A DNA stretch of 33,965 nucleotides from a virus. Below, piece by piece: positions 7,584 to 14,940 of this stretch. Numbering within the stretch: position 1 is the stretch's first letter; each line of letters opens with the position of its first letter. Below the pieces are notes generated by a model. That model was not told the DNA's origin, did no database searches, and saw nothing but the letters and a program-made list of their open reading frames with translations. The stretch covers positions 1-33,965 of the IMG/VR virus record IMGVR_UViG_3300009108_000383, one strand, 5' to 3'. The position numbers and the translations under genes were made by a program.

Positions 7584-8640
7584 TCGATATTTTAGTATAC
7601 TTGAGGAAATTAAGAAAAAAGGCGGTAAATTAGATGATGGTCACTTCAATGATAAAGTACTAATCATAGATGGCCTAAATACTTTTATACGAGTATTTAG
7701 TGTTATGCCAACTCTCAATGATGACGGTGTTCACATTGGGGGAATAGTTGGCTTTCTGAAAAGTATAGGTTACGCAATTCATCTATTTAATCCCACCCGA
7801 GCCATTATAGTTTTTGATGGTAAGGGTGGGAGCACCCGCCGCCGTAAGTTATTTCCAGAGTATAAGGCAGGTCGTAAAGTTAAGAAAAAACTTGTTCGAG
7901 CGTATGATTTTAATACACAAGAAGAAGAACGGCAAAATATGCTTATGCAACTCAAAAGAATTGTTGAGTATTTGGAATTATTACCAGTTTCTACTTTATC
8001 AATAGATAATATTGAGGCCGATGACACTATTGGTTATTTATCTAAACAAGTTTTTGATGAAAGTAAGATTACTATAATGTCTACCGACAAGGACTTTCTA
8101 CAATTAGTCAATCACAGAATTAAAGTATATTCACCCACGAAAAAGAAAACTTACGATAGAGAATCCTTGATGGAAGAATATGGAATACCATCAAAGAATT
8201 TCCTAACATACAGAATATTAGAAGGGGATAAATCTGATAATATACCTGGGGTTAAGGGTGCAGGATTAACCACGATTAAAAAGAGATTTCCAGATATAAT
8301 AGATAAAGATAATCATGTTACATTGAAAGAAATTGTTGAATATTCTGAAAAGCATAAAGATGAATTAAAGTTATATGAGAGTGTTGTTGTTTGTAAAGAA
8401 CAATTAGAAATTAATGATAAATTAATGCAGTTAAAAAATGTAGATATTTCTGGAAATGCTAGAATGAAAATATTATCAGGTATAGAGAAACCAATTACTG
8501 AATTAGTAAAATATAAATTTGAAACCATGTTTATGGAAGATAGATTATTTACATCTTTACCAAATTTACAAGGTTGGTTGGCACAAAATTTTACTCAATT
8601 AAATAGATACGCTAGAATGAGTCATGGGAAGAAAGCGTAA
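7576..8640 (+). CDS. rnh: 5'-3' exonuclease / RNase H of the FEN family (T4 Rnh-like)
   Basis: The 354 residues hold the FEN/5'-3' exonuclease layout. VLIIDGLNTFIR has the first metal Asp (32). VFDGKGGSTRRRKLFPEYKAGR is the Asp plus arginine/lysine arch segment. NIEADDTIGYL (about 143-153) and STDKDFLQLV hold the central acidic cluster, and GDKSDNIPGVKGAGLTTIKK is the helix-3-turn-helix DNA-binding segment with its DxxD acids. In T4 this enzyme removes RNA primers from lagging-strand fragments and has flap activity. It begins inside the end of uvsX (ATG 7576) and its own end overlaps a small basic gene. Confidence 0.9.
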   Translation: MNNRYFSILEEIKKKGGKLDDGHFNDKVLIIDGLNTFIRVFSVMPTLNDDGVHIGGIVGFLKSIGYAIHLFNPTRAIIVFDGKGGSTRRRKLFPEYKAGRKVKKKLVRAYDFNTQEEERQNMLMQLKRIVEYLELLPVSTLSIDNIEADDTIGYLSKQVFDESKITIMSTDKDFLQLVNHRIKVYSPTKKKTYDRESLMEEYGIPSKNFLTYRILEGDKSDNIPGVKGAGLTTIKKRFPDIIDKDNHVTLKEIVEYSEKHKDELKLYESVVVCKEQLEINDKLMQLKNVDISGNARMKILSGIEKPITELVKYKFETMFMEDRLFTSLPNLQGWLAQNFTQLNRYARMSHGKKA

Positions 8641-8812
8641 ATATTTTACCACAAAAGAACAACACGATGCACAGAAACGCTGGCAAATGGAACACTATGA
8701 GCGTAATAAGGAAAAATTGCGAAAATTGGCCAGAGAACGGTATAAAAAGAAAAGACAATTAGAAATTGAAGAAAATTTAAGAAACGGGCTGTATGGCGAA
8801 GAAAAAATATAA
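8624..8812 (+). CDS. Small basic protein, paralogue of the ORF at 14779
   Basis: This protein has 62 residues, dominated by Lys, Arg and Glu and probably one long helix. Its start, MGRKRKYFTTKEQHDAQKRW, closely matches that of the 46-residue ORF at 14779 (MARPRKYFTKKEQIEARRAR). Both go on to a Y-x-x-N-[KR]-[ED] segment and then a Lys-rich tail. The RKRKYF/RPRKYF start and the basic helix suggest nucleic-acid binding. It overlaps the rnh-like gene by 17 bases and ends 2 bases before the next ATG. No function can be assigned. Confidence 0.7.
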   Translation: MGRKRKYFTTKEQHDAQKRWQMEHYERNKEKLRKLARERYKKKRQLEIEENLRNGLYGEEKI

Positions 8813-8814
8813 TA

Positions 8815-9885
8815 ATGGGTGTAGATTATAATGTATTAGAAAAGTTTGTGGATATAGATGATTTAGAATTAAATTACCATAGAGTTACACACAATATAAA
8901 TTCTATTGATATTGAAGACGGTATTAAATGGATTTTTAAATACTATAGAGAAAAGGGATTTCCACATTATATAGTACGAGAAGAAGAAAAGAACTCTCAT
9001 ATAAACTCATTAAGAAAATTTGATACGGATAGTATTTTCATAGATAATCAGATTCAACAAACAATGCATGGATTAAGATTGGCATGGAACTATTTTCCTC
9101 ATTGGGTAGATGTTAAATGTGGTAATTCTAAAATGCCACCCATTGGATATTTTAATGATGATGAGTTATTAAAGATTATAATTAAAAAAACTTGGAAGTA
9201 TGAAGAAAAACATGGTAATAATAAATTTACAGAAAACCGTTTTAGACAATCATTAAAATTATATCAAGGTTCTCAGGCAGTAAGTAACTTCAGACCAAGT
9301 GCAGCAAAAGTTATCTATGAGAAGTTTGGTGGAGATGGAGTGATACGAGATATGAGTTGTGGTTGGGGTGGAAGATTGATTGGGTTTTTAGCATCAAAAA
9401 ATACCAAACATTACATTGGTACAGAACCTTCAACTAAAACATATGAAGGTTTGTTAAAAATGAAAAAAGATTTTTCATATTTGGGAAAACAAATAGATAT
9501 ATATAAACAAGGAAGTGAAGATTTTATTCCAGAAAAAGAATCAATCGATTTATGTTTTACTTCACCACCTTATTTCGATACCGAAAAATATTCGAATGAA
9601 TCAACACAAAGTTTTAAAAAGTTTCCTACTCAAGATGAATGGGTTAATGGGTTTTTAAGAAAGACGATAGAACATTGTTATTATGGATTGAAAGAGAATG
9701 GTTATATGTTAATTAACATTGCAAATACACCAAAATATAAATTCATAGAGAAAGAAACCGTAAATATATCAAGTGAGATTGGGTTTATAAAAGAACCTAC
9801 TGTAGATTTGATATTATCAAGTGTGGCTGGTAAAGGAATAAAGACCGAACCAGTATTTGTTTTTAGAAAGGGAAATAGTGGATAG
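8815..9885 (+). CDS. SPPY-type DNA amino-methyltransferase
   Basis: This 356-residue protein has a Rossmann methyltransferase half in the C-terminal 200 residues: DMSCGWGGR at 179-187 (SAM-binding motif I position), YIGTEPS (motif II, with the Glu for the SAM ribose) and FTSPPYFDTEKY with the catalytic SPPY at 250-253. SPPY is typical of N4-cytosine and N6-adenine methyltransferases, with motif I before motif IV. The first 150 residues are unassigned and could recognise DNA. A paralogue with the same order (DFSMGWGDR, TSPPYF) is encoded at 20367. The gene ends with GGATAG, inside which the next methylase starts (GTG 9878). DNA is the likely substrate; the base and site are unknown. Confidence 0.8.
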   Translation: MGVDYNVLEKFVDIDDLELNYHRVTHNINSIDIEDGIKWIFKYYREKGFPHYIVREEEKNSHINSLRKFDTDSIFIDNQIQQTMHGLRLAWNYFPHWVDVKCGNSKMPPIGYFNDDELLKIIIKKTWKYEEKHGNNKFTENRFRQSLKLYQGSQAVSNFRPSAAKVIYEKFGGDGVIRDMSCGWGGRLIGFLASKNTKHYIGTEPSTKTYEGLLKMKKDFSYLGKQIDIYKQGSEDFIPEKESIDLCFTSPPYFDTEKYSNESTQSFKKFPTQDEWVNGFLRKTIEHCYYGLKENGYMLINIANTPKYKFIEKETVNISSEIGFIKEPTVDLILSSVAGKGIKTEPVFVFRKGNSG

Positions 9886-10779
9886 TAAACTAATTAATGG
9901 AGATAGTGCTGACGAACTAAAAAACTCGAAGATAATTCAGTAGATTTACTTTGCACAGACCCACCATATGGATATGGATTTATGGGTAAGGATTGGGATA
10001 AGATGTTACCACCTAAAGAAATATTTGAAGAATCCTTACGAGTATTAAAACCTGGTGCATTTGCATTCGTGATGAGTGCACCAAGAAGTGATGTTCAATA
10101 CAGAATGGTTCAAATGTTAGAGGAAGTTGGATTTAGAATTGGTTTCACACCAATCTATTGGGCATACGCTTGTCTATCAGAAGATACAGAAGTTTTTACA
10201 AAAAGTGGATGGAAACGGTTACATAAATCCAACTTATCTCTATTTATAGATAGACAAACGGAGATTTTAATTTATGATAAAGACAACGATGCTTATAGAT
10301 GGGAAGTTCCGGACAGATGGAATGTATATAACATCCAGGATACCATCTATAGAATTAAATCAGATTTTACAGACCAACTCGTCACCAAAGATCACCGTGT
10401 CCTTATTGAACAAAACGGAAAACTTGTATTTCAAAAAGTTCAAGAAATTGGACAAACGGCTAAAACCGTATATGTGGATGATGTGCATGGAGTGTGGAAT
10501 AGTTTATCTACGCCGATGGCCGAAAAGAAAACGAATGAAGAACTTTTGTGGTTTCAAATGCAATGGAATGGAGAGGGCGAGGCACAGAAACAAAGTTCTG
10601 AAAGAAAAGGATTGGTGGAACAAACATTGGCAAACGGAGTGGGGAACGAAACAGAAGAAGAAGTTTTCGGAAATGTTCAAAGGGGAAAACAATCCGTGTT
10701 GGCGTGGGGGAGTAACGATTTACAAGAACAATGGGCACAAGACGAATATCGAAGAAAATGGAAGCGAAAATTTAGGTAG
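9878..10779 (+). pseudogene. DPPY DNA methylase N-terminus, frameshifted, with an intein N-part and no C-terminus
   Basis: From GTG 9878 the reading MDSKLINGDSADEL is a typical methylase start. The frame stops at TAG 9941-9943 unless it slips by -1 at AAAAAAC (9919-9925). After the slip it gives LEDNSVDLLCTDPPYG, the catalytic DPPY at 9958-9969, then ESLRVLKPGAFAFVMSAPRS and TPIYWAYA. At that point, where related methylases continue S/T-GFPK, an intein begins. ATG 9982 is not a credible start because it lies after DPPY. The frame ends at 10779 without an intein C-terminus or the methylase C-terminal half. It is therefore either a decayed gene or one needing both a frameshift and a distant partner. 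A methylase-type C-terminus survives at about 13110-13264. The recognition of methylase and intein is strong; the cause of the breaks is open. Confidence 0.75.
10171..10779 (+). other. Intein N-terminal (Hint) segment in the methylase gene
   Basis: Cys1 at 10171 follows WAYA and opens CLSEDTEVFTKSGWKRL, the standard intein block A. QLVTKDHRVLIEQNGKL lies about 70 residues on and matches block B with its T-x-x-H. The frame stays open to 10779, but after about 10490 it becomes Gln/Glu/Arg-rich and unlike a folded Hint domain. That stretch overlaps an HNH-like reading in another frame. No block F/G (terminal His-Asn followed by Ser/Thr/Cys) is present, so splicing from this gene alone is not expected. 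Confidence 0.78.
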
Positions 10780-10807
10780 TTTTGGTAAATACAATGATAT
10801 TTATTAA
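10472..10807 (+). CDS. HNH homing-endonuclease-like ORF nested in the intein, out of frame
   Basis: From ATG 10472 this frame gives 111 residues. A four-cysteine zinc finger (C5-x2-C8 and C26-x4-C31: CMECG onward, FCGFKC) comes first, followed by a basic helix and EMFKGENNPCWRGGV. The N-N-P-x-W-[KR]-G-G segment is a hallmark of phage HNH homing nucleases. The catalytic HNH fold that normally follows is missing, because the frame ends 27 or so residues later, so the protein is probably inactive. The frame is +1 relative to the intein frame, and both are open together for more than 300 bases. The local GC content is visibly higher than in the flanks. The frame is also open further upstream (ATG 10274), but that part would be a shadow of the Hint domain. 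Confidence 0.6.
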   Translation: MWMMCMECGIVYLRRWPKRKRMKNFCGFKCNGMERARHRNKVLKEKDWWNKHWQTEWGTKQKKKFSEMFKGENNPCWRGGVTIYKNNGHKTNIEENGSENLGSFGKYNDIY

Positions 10808-12209
10808 ATATAAGGACTATTTTACACATCTATTAAGGGAAGCCTCTTTATCAGGATCGTCTCGTTCAGCTGGAATTCCAAATTGGGATTTATATATTGT
10901 AAATGATTTCGATAAAAAAAGAAAATATAATATCGAAAAAGATGGAAAGTTATATGATAAAAAATTCCAAGAAATTGGTGTTGTCAAAAAAGGTAATGTG
11001 ATTCAGATATTATCATCAAAATTAACTAAACATAAAGTAAGTAAATTTGCAAATATATCCATAGGTGGAAAAAAAGGGTTTGTAAGTATTTCTATGATTC
11101 AAAAACCAAAGCAAACCAAAGAGGGTGATATATTTGGTAGTAATTCTAAAGAGTTTACACCTGATAAATTAAAACTTCAAGGTATAAAATATTCCACTTC
11201 TTCCGCCATGATTTCGAAAATTAAATCTGGTTTGAATTCACAATATTCTGATTCTAAATATAATGAGGTAAAAAAGTATCTATCTGAATGTTTAAGTAAA
11301 GCATCTGGCACCAATATTTCACTTTATGAAAGTTTTGCAAAATCTTATTCTCTTAGTGGTAAGTATAATCTGAGTAACTCTGATATATCAACTCTAAGTA
11401 AAAACTTTGGTGAGGTACTGGCCGCATTATACATTCTCGTGACTAATAAAAAAGCACAATCGGTTGAATTTCCAAATATATCAGAAACACTTTATGATTT
11501 CACTATGACTAATGATAAAGGAATCAAACATTTTTATAGTGTTAAATCTATGGGTGGTAGTTCTACTGCACTTGGAAACATTAATTATGTTTTAGATAAG
11601 TTTTCTAAAGATAATAAAATGTTCTCGGACAGTAAAAAAGAAATAGAAGTAATACGAGGTTTGATAAATGATAAACAAAGTGGACGAACCACTATTATTA
11701 ATATTACAGATTTTTATAATAAAACTTTATCAACTAAAAATAAACAGATATTAAATTTGATAAAAAAAATATCAAAATATAAACCAAAAGATTTATCACA
11801 AACAGAACTTAGTAAGTGGTTTCCGAGTATGGTTGCAACTGCTAAAATAAATGATTTTATCAACACTATGAATGATATTTATATCAGAATACTTGATAAA
11901 TCTAAGGTTAGTGAGAAAAAACTAAGACAGATGTACAATGGAAAAAGTATTCCAAATGGAAATGGTTATCTTCTCTACCCAATGGGTTCGTATATTGTAA
12001 AATATCTGAATAGTGATAAAAAATATCTTGATTTACTAAATACCATTCTAAACTATGGTTCTTATGTTCACCAATTTACAGTAAATCTTTCTAAAAATAA
12101 CTTTCAGGTTAAGATATCACCTTTTAAAACAAGTAAATTTAGATATACTTACAACGCGGGTGGTGGGTATCCTGGTAATCGACCAATAGGGTTTAAGAAG
12201 GTTTCATAA
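10794..12209 (+). CDS. Putative PD-(D/E)XK nuclease-like protein, possible restriction partner
   Basis: This 471-residue protein is of uncertain family. Residues 60-105 look like an SH3-type barrel (IGVVKKGNVIQIL, then ISIGGKKGFVSISMI). Centrally, KNFGEVLAALYIL (Glu207), LYDF (Asp235) and HFYSVKSMGGSS (Lys251) fit the spacing of a PD-(D/E)XK core: Glu in a helix, Asp at the end of a strand, then x-V-K on the next strand. Similar FGE...D...SVK patterns occur in unnamed phage proteins. The C-terminus has MYNGKSIPNGNGYLLYP. An intact DPPY methyltransferase starts 20 bases downstream, the order of a type II restriction-modification pair. ATG 10794 is preferred over TTG 10782. It overlaps the end of the HNH-like frame. 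The nuclease assignment is inferred from pattern only. Confidence 0.6.
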   Translation: MIFIKYKDYFTHLLREASLSGSSRSAGIPNWDLYIVNDFDKKRKYNIEKDGKLYDKKFQEIGVVKKGNVIQILSSKLTKHKVSKFANISIGGKKGFVSISMIQKPKQTKEGDIFGSNSKEFTPDKLKLQGIKYSTSSAMISKIKSGLNSQYSDSKYNEVKKYLSECLSKASGTNISLYESFAKSYSLSGKYNLSNSDISTLSKNFGEVLAALYILVTNKKAQSVEFPNISETLYDFTMTNDKGIKHFYSVKSMGGSSTALGNINYVLDKFSKDNKMFSDSKKEIEVIRGLINDKQSGRTTIINITDFYNKTLSTKNKQILNLIKKISKYKPKDLSQTELSKWFPSMVATAKINDFINTMNDIYIRILDKSKVSEKKLRQMYNGKSIPNGNGYLLYPMGSYIVKYLNSDKKYLDLLNTILNYGSYVHQFTVNLSKNNFQVKISPFKTSKFRYTYNAGGGYPGNRPIGFKKVS

Positions 12210-12228
12210 ATAAAATAAGAGGTTATTA

Positions 12229-13059
12229 GTGAGTTTAATATTAGGAAACTCTCTTGACAAAATTAAAGACAAAATAGAAAATAAATCAATAGATTTAATT
12301 CTTACAGATCCACCATATATTATTTCGAGAGATAGTGGGATGGATCAATTTCACAAGTTTGTGCAGAATAAAGAAGAGTTTGTGAAAACTGAAAAAGATT
12401 GGTTAGAATATAAATTAAAAAATCCATTAAATTATTCAGAGTTACAAGAAGATAATTTTTTAAGATATGGAACAATCTATGGTGATAAGTATGCAATTAA
12501 AACAAAGTTTGGTTCTTGGGATAATGAATTTACTTTAGATGTTTTAGATCAGTATATTAAACTGTTTTATGAAAAATTGGTAGATGGTGGAACTTGTATT
12601 ATATTTTTCGATATATGGAAATTATCTTATTTGAAAGAGATAATGGAAAAGTATAAATTTAAACAGATAAGATTTTTAGAATGGATAAAAACGAATCCAC
12701 AACCACGAAATAGTAAAATAAATTATCTTACTAATTGTAGAGAAATAGCTTTATTGGGTATAAAGAAATCTAATCCAACATTTAATAGTCAGTATGATAA
12801 TGCTATATATAAATATCCTTTTCCAGGTGGTAAGGATAGAATTCATCCAACACAAAAGAGTTTACCATTATTTATAGATTTGGTAAAAAAACATTCAAAT
12901 GAAAATGATGTAGTATTAGATCCATTTGCAGGAAGTGGAACAACTTGTGTGGCAGCCAAAGAAACAAATCGTCAGTATATTGGTATTGAAAGAGATGAAA
13001 AATATTATAAGTTGGCTAAGAAAAGAATAGAGAGGTTACATGAAAACACGCTCAGCTAA
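12229..13059 (+). CDS. DPPY DNA methyltransferase, intact
   Basis: The 276 residues start at GTG 12229 behind AAGAGG. LTDPPY at 25-30 is the catalytic motif IV, placed near the N-terminus. LDPFAGSGTTCVAAKETNRQ (motif I, 230-249) and YIGIERDEKYY (motif II) come at the C-terminus, giving the beta-class order of N6-adenine or N4-cytosine methyltransferases. The 200 residues between, including HPTQK (206-210) just before motif X, would hold the target-recognition region. It follows a putative PD-(D/E)XK protein by 20 bases, so the pair may be a restriction-modification unit. Alternatively it is a stand-alone protective methylase. Its end overlaps the chimeric ORF at 13040. Confidence 0.88.
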   Translation: MSLILGNSLDKIKDKIENKSIDLILTDPPYIISRDSGMDQFHKFVQNKEEFVKTEKDWLEYKLKNPLNYSELQEDNFLRYGTIYGDKYAIKTKFGSWDNEFTLDVLDQYIKLFYEKLVDGGTCIIFFDIWKLSYLKEIMEKYKFKQIRFLEWIKTNPQPRNSKINYLTNCREIALLGIKKSNPTFNSQYDNAIYKYPFPGGKDRIHPTQKSLPLFIDLVKKHSNENDVVLDPFAGSGTTCVAAKETNRQYIGIERDEKYYKLAKKRIERLHENTLS

Positions 13060-13264
13060 GGCCAAAGGTCGAAGATTACAAAATAAAATACGAGATTTAC
13101 TTCTCGAAGAATTTATGGGAAGTGGCACTACACCAATTTCTTGTGTGACTTTAGATAGAAAATACTTGGGTATAGAGAAAGAAAAAGAATATTTTAAGAT
13201 TGCTGAAGCGAGAGTAGAGAAGGCAATCAATCCAGCAAACTTAGTAGAACACGACTTTTTTTAA
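13040..13264 (+). CDS. Chimeric ORF: nuclease-type N-terminus fused to a methylase C-terminus
   Basis: Its 74 residues divide into two unlike parts. Residues 1-23 (MKTRSAKAKGRRLQNKIRDL) match the start of a family of small phage proteins with a resolvase/VRR-type nuclease fold. From residue 26, FMGSGTTPISCVTLDRKYLG then IEKEKEYFKIAEARVEKA is motif I/II and the C-terminal helix of a beta-class DNA methylase, normally preceded by DP. The join is near 13110. It retains neither a nuclease active site nor DPPY. The most economical view is a recombination scar in which the methylase tail is what is left of a gene such as the broken one at 9878. AGAGG precedes ATG 13040, so it may still be translated. 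Confidence 0.72.
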   Translation: MKTRSAKAKGRRLQNKIRDLLLEEFMGSGTTPISCVTLDRKYLGIEKEKEYFKIAEARVEKAINPANLVEHDFF

Positions 13265-13265
13265 T

Positions 13266-14669
13266 ATGGCAGAAACATTAACACATTTCGGACATTCATT
13301 TCAAAAGAAAATAATAGTATTATTATTATTCAATCGTAGATTTTTGCAAACAATTAATGATATATTGGAACCAGATTATTTTGATTCCGATGCAGATAAA
13401 TGGTTGGTAAATTGTATAAAGAAGTATTATGAGAAGTATAAGGTAGAACCAACATTAGAAGCAATAAAAATACAAGTAGATGAACTTAGTTCAGAAGTTT
13501 TAAAGAAATCAGTAGTGGATAATTTAAGAGAGGCATTTCAACTTAGAGAGGCAACTGATTTAAATTTTGTAGAAGAAAAGTCCATAGAGTTTTGTAAAAA
13601 TCAAACATTAAAAACTGCAATAATGCAATCTGTAGATTTATTAGAACGTCACGATTATGATGGTATAAAAACTACAATTGATGCGGCAATGAAGGCTGGA
13701 ACTACAAAAGATTTAGGACATGATTATATAAAGGGATTGGAAGAAAGATTAACACATTCAACACGAGATACTGTTGCTACAGGTTGGGATATTATAGATG
13801 AAGTTATGGATGGTGGTTTAGGAAAAGGAGAGTTAGGTGTTATTGTGGCACCAGCTGGTATTGGTAAAACTTGGTGTTTACAGAGATTGGTATCAGAGAC
13901 TATAAAAAGAGGTAATACCGCAATACATTACACATTAGAATTAAACCAATCTTATGTTGGATTAAGATATGATACTATATTTTCAGGAATACCCACAGGA
14001 GAAATTAAGTTTCAACAAGAAACTGTTAAGAAATCATTAGAGAAAGTAAAGGGAAAACTATTAATAAAATATTTTCCAACAAGGTCAGCATCAGTACAAA
14101 CTATAAATGCACATTTAAAACAAGTAGAATTAAGTGGGTTTAGACCAGATATCGTTATAGTAGATTATGCAGATATTATGAGAGATATTAGTGGTGGTAG
14201 AGAGTTAAGACATCAATTAGGAAACATTTATGAAGACCTACGAGGATTAGCTGGAGAGATGGATATACCAATATGGACTGCCTCTCAAGCAAATCGTTCA
14301 TCATTAGACGAAGATGTGATTGATGCCAGTAAAGTTGCAGAAGCATATAGTAAAGTGATGACTTCAGATTTTGTAGTTAGTGTTAGTAGAAAGATTGAGG
14401 ATAAGGTAGGGAATACGGCAAGATTCCACGTGATTAAAAATAGGTTTGGTGTGGATGGAATTACCTATCCTGCTACTATGAATACTAATATTGGTAGGAT
14501 TGATGTACATAGACCATCATCATTAAGTGGGAAAGAAACAACGAAAAAAATGGTAAATTCTGAAGATTTTTTGAAACAAACATTGAGGAATAAATATAAA
14601 GATTATAAAAGTAGTGAAGAAATTGGAGAAGAAAAAACTTCTAAAAAAAACTTAACTGATTTTGGATAA
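13266..14669 (+). CDS. Replicative DNA helicase, T4 gp41 / DnaB-like
   Basis: This protein has 467 residues, close to T4 gp41 (475). The N-terminal 150 residues are the helical DnaB-type domain (FNRRFLQTINDILEPDYFD). The RecA-type motor follows, with GWDIIDEVMDGGLGKGELGV, Walker A APAGIGKT (195-202), Walker B PDIVIVDYADIM and IWTASQANRSS, the helicase Gln motif region that couples DNA binding to hydrolysis. It forms a hexamer that unwinds DNA 5'-3' on the lagging strand. The C-terminal tail (KYKDYKSSEEIGEEKT) is polar and probably flexible. No primase gene is recognisable in this window. It begins one base after the chimeric ORF stops. Confidence 0.93.
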   Translation: MAETLTHFGHSFQKKIIVLLLFNRRFLQTINDILEPDYFDSDADKWLVNCIKKYYEKYKVEPTLEAIKIQVDELSSEVLKKSVVDNLREAFQLREATDLNFVEEKSIEFCKNQTLKTAIMQSVDLLERHDYDGIKTTIDAAMKAGTTKDLGHDYIKGLEERLTHSTRDTVATGWDIIDEVMDGGLGKGELGVIVAPAGIGKTWCLQRLVSETIKRGNTAIHYTLELNQSYVGLRYDTIFSGIPTGEIKFQQETVKKSLEKVKGKLLIKYFPTRSASVQTINAHLKQVELSGFRPDIVIVDYADIMRDISGGRELRHQLGNIYEDLRGLAGEMDIPIWTASQANRSSLDEDVIDASKVAEAYSKVMTSDFVVSVSRKIEDKVGNTARFHVIKNRFGVDGITYPATMNTNIGRIDVHRPSSLSGKETTKKMVNSEDFLKQTLRNKYKDYKSSEEIGEEKTSKKNLTDFG

Positions 14670-14778
14670 ACTTTAAAATATTCGGGATAGAACTGAATAT
14701 ATATAGTATTTATTTATGGTTGGGAAAGTAAATTGGAAATAAAAAAGATTTTCTCTCTACTTTTATTAAGGATTGGGT
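14670..14778 (+). other. Intergenic spacer between helicase and small ORF
   Basis: This is 109 bases of AT-rich sequence. ATATTC and GAATAT form a short inverted repeat around an 11-base loop (about 14677-14700), followed by ATATATAGTATTTATTTATGG, similar in kind to the AT-rich elements before gp32 and before 26326. I see no convincing -35/-10 pair and no coding potential. Confidence 0.35.
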
Positions 14779-14919
14779 ATGGCTAGACCTAGAAAATATT
14801 TTACTAAAAAAGAGCAAATTGAAGCTCGTAGGGCACGACAACGGAAGTATTATTATAAGAATAGGGATACAATTCTTAATAAAAAAATTAAGAAATATTG
14901 GGAAAATAAATATAAATAG
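14779..14919 (+). CDS. Very small basic protein, paralogue of the ORF at 8624
   Basis: ATG 14779 (AAGGA ends 9 bases before it) opens a 46-residue frame ending at TAG 14917-14919. The product begins MARPRKYFTKKEQIEARRAR and continues QRKYYYKNRDTILNKK. The first 30 residues align without gaps to the 62-residue protein encoded at 8624. It is almost entirely Lys, Arg, Tyr and Asn, probably a basic helix that binds nucleic acid. The shared sequence at two distant sites is the main evidence that both are real genes. It lies between the helicase and reductase genes. Confidence 0.68.
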   Translation: MARPRKYFTKKEQIEARRARQRKYYYKNRDTILNKKIKKYWENKYK

Positions 14920-14940
14920 TTTTTAGAAGGGATGTTACAC

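Noticed and set aside
9982-10779. ATG 9982 as the true start of a 265-residue protein
   Set aside because: It would omit the DPPY motif encoded at 9958-9969, and the upstream -1 frame continues the same methylase sequence.
14911-14918. Exact TATAAATA before the reductase gene as a late promoter
   Set aside because: Octamers of this type are expected several times by chance in DNA this AT-rich. Another copy sits inside the gene at 1344-1351. The start would fall on the ribosome site itself.
14932-14940. ATG 14932 as start of the reductase
   Set aside because: It is only one base from AGAAGG, too close for initiation; GTG 14941 has normal spacing and begins the conserved sequence.
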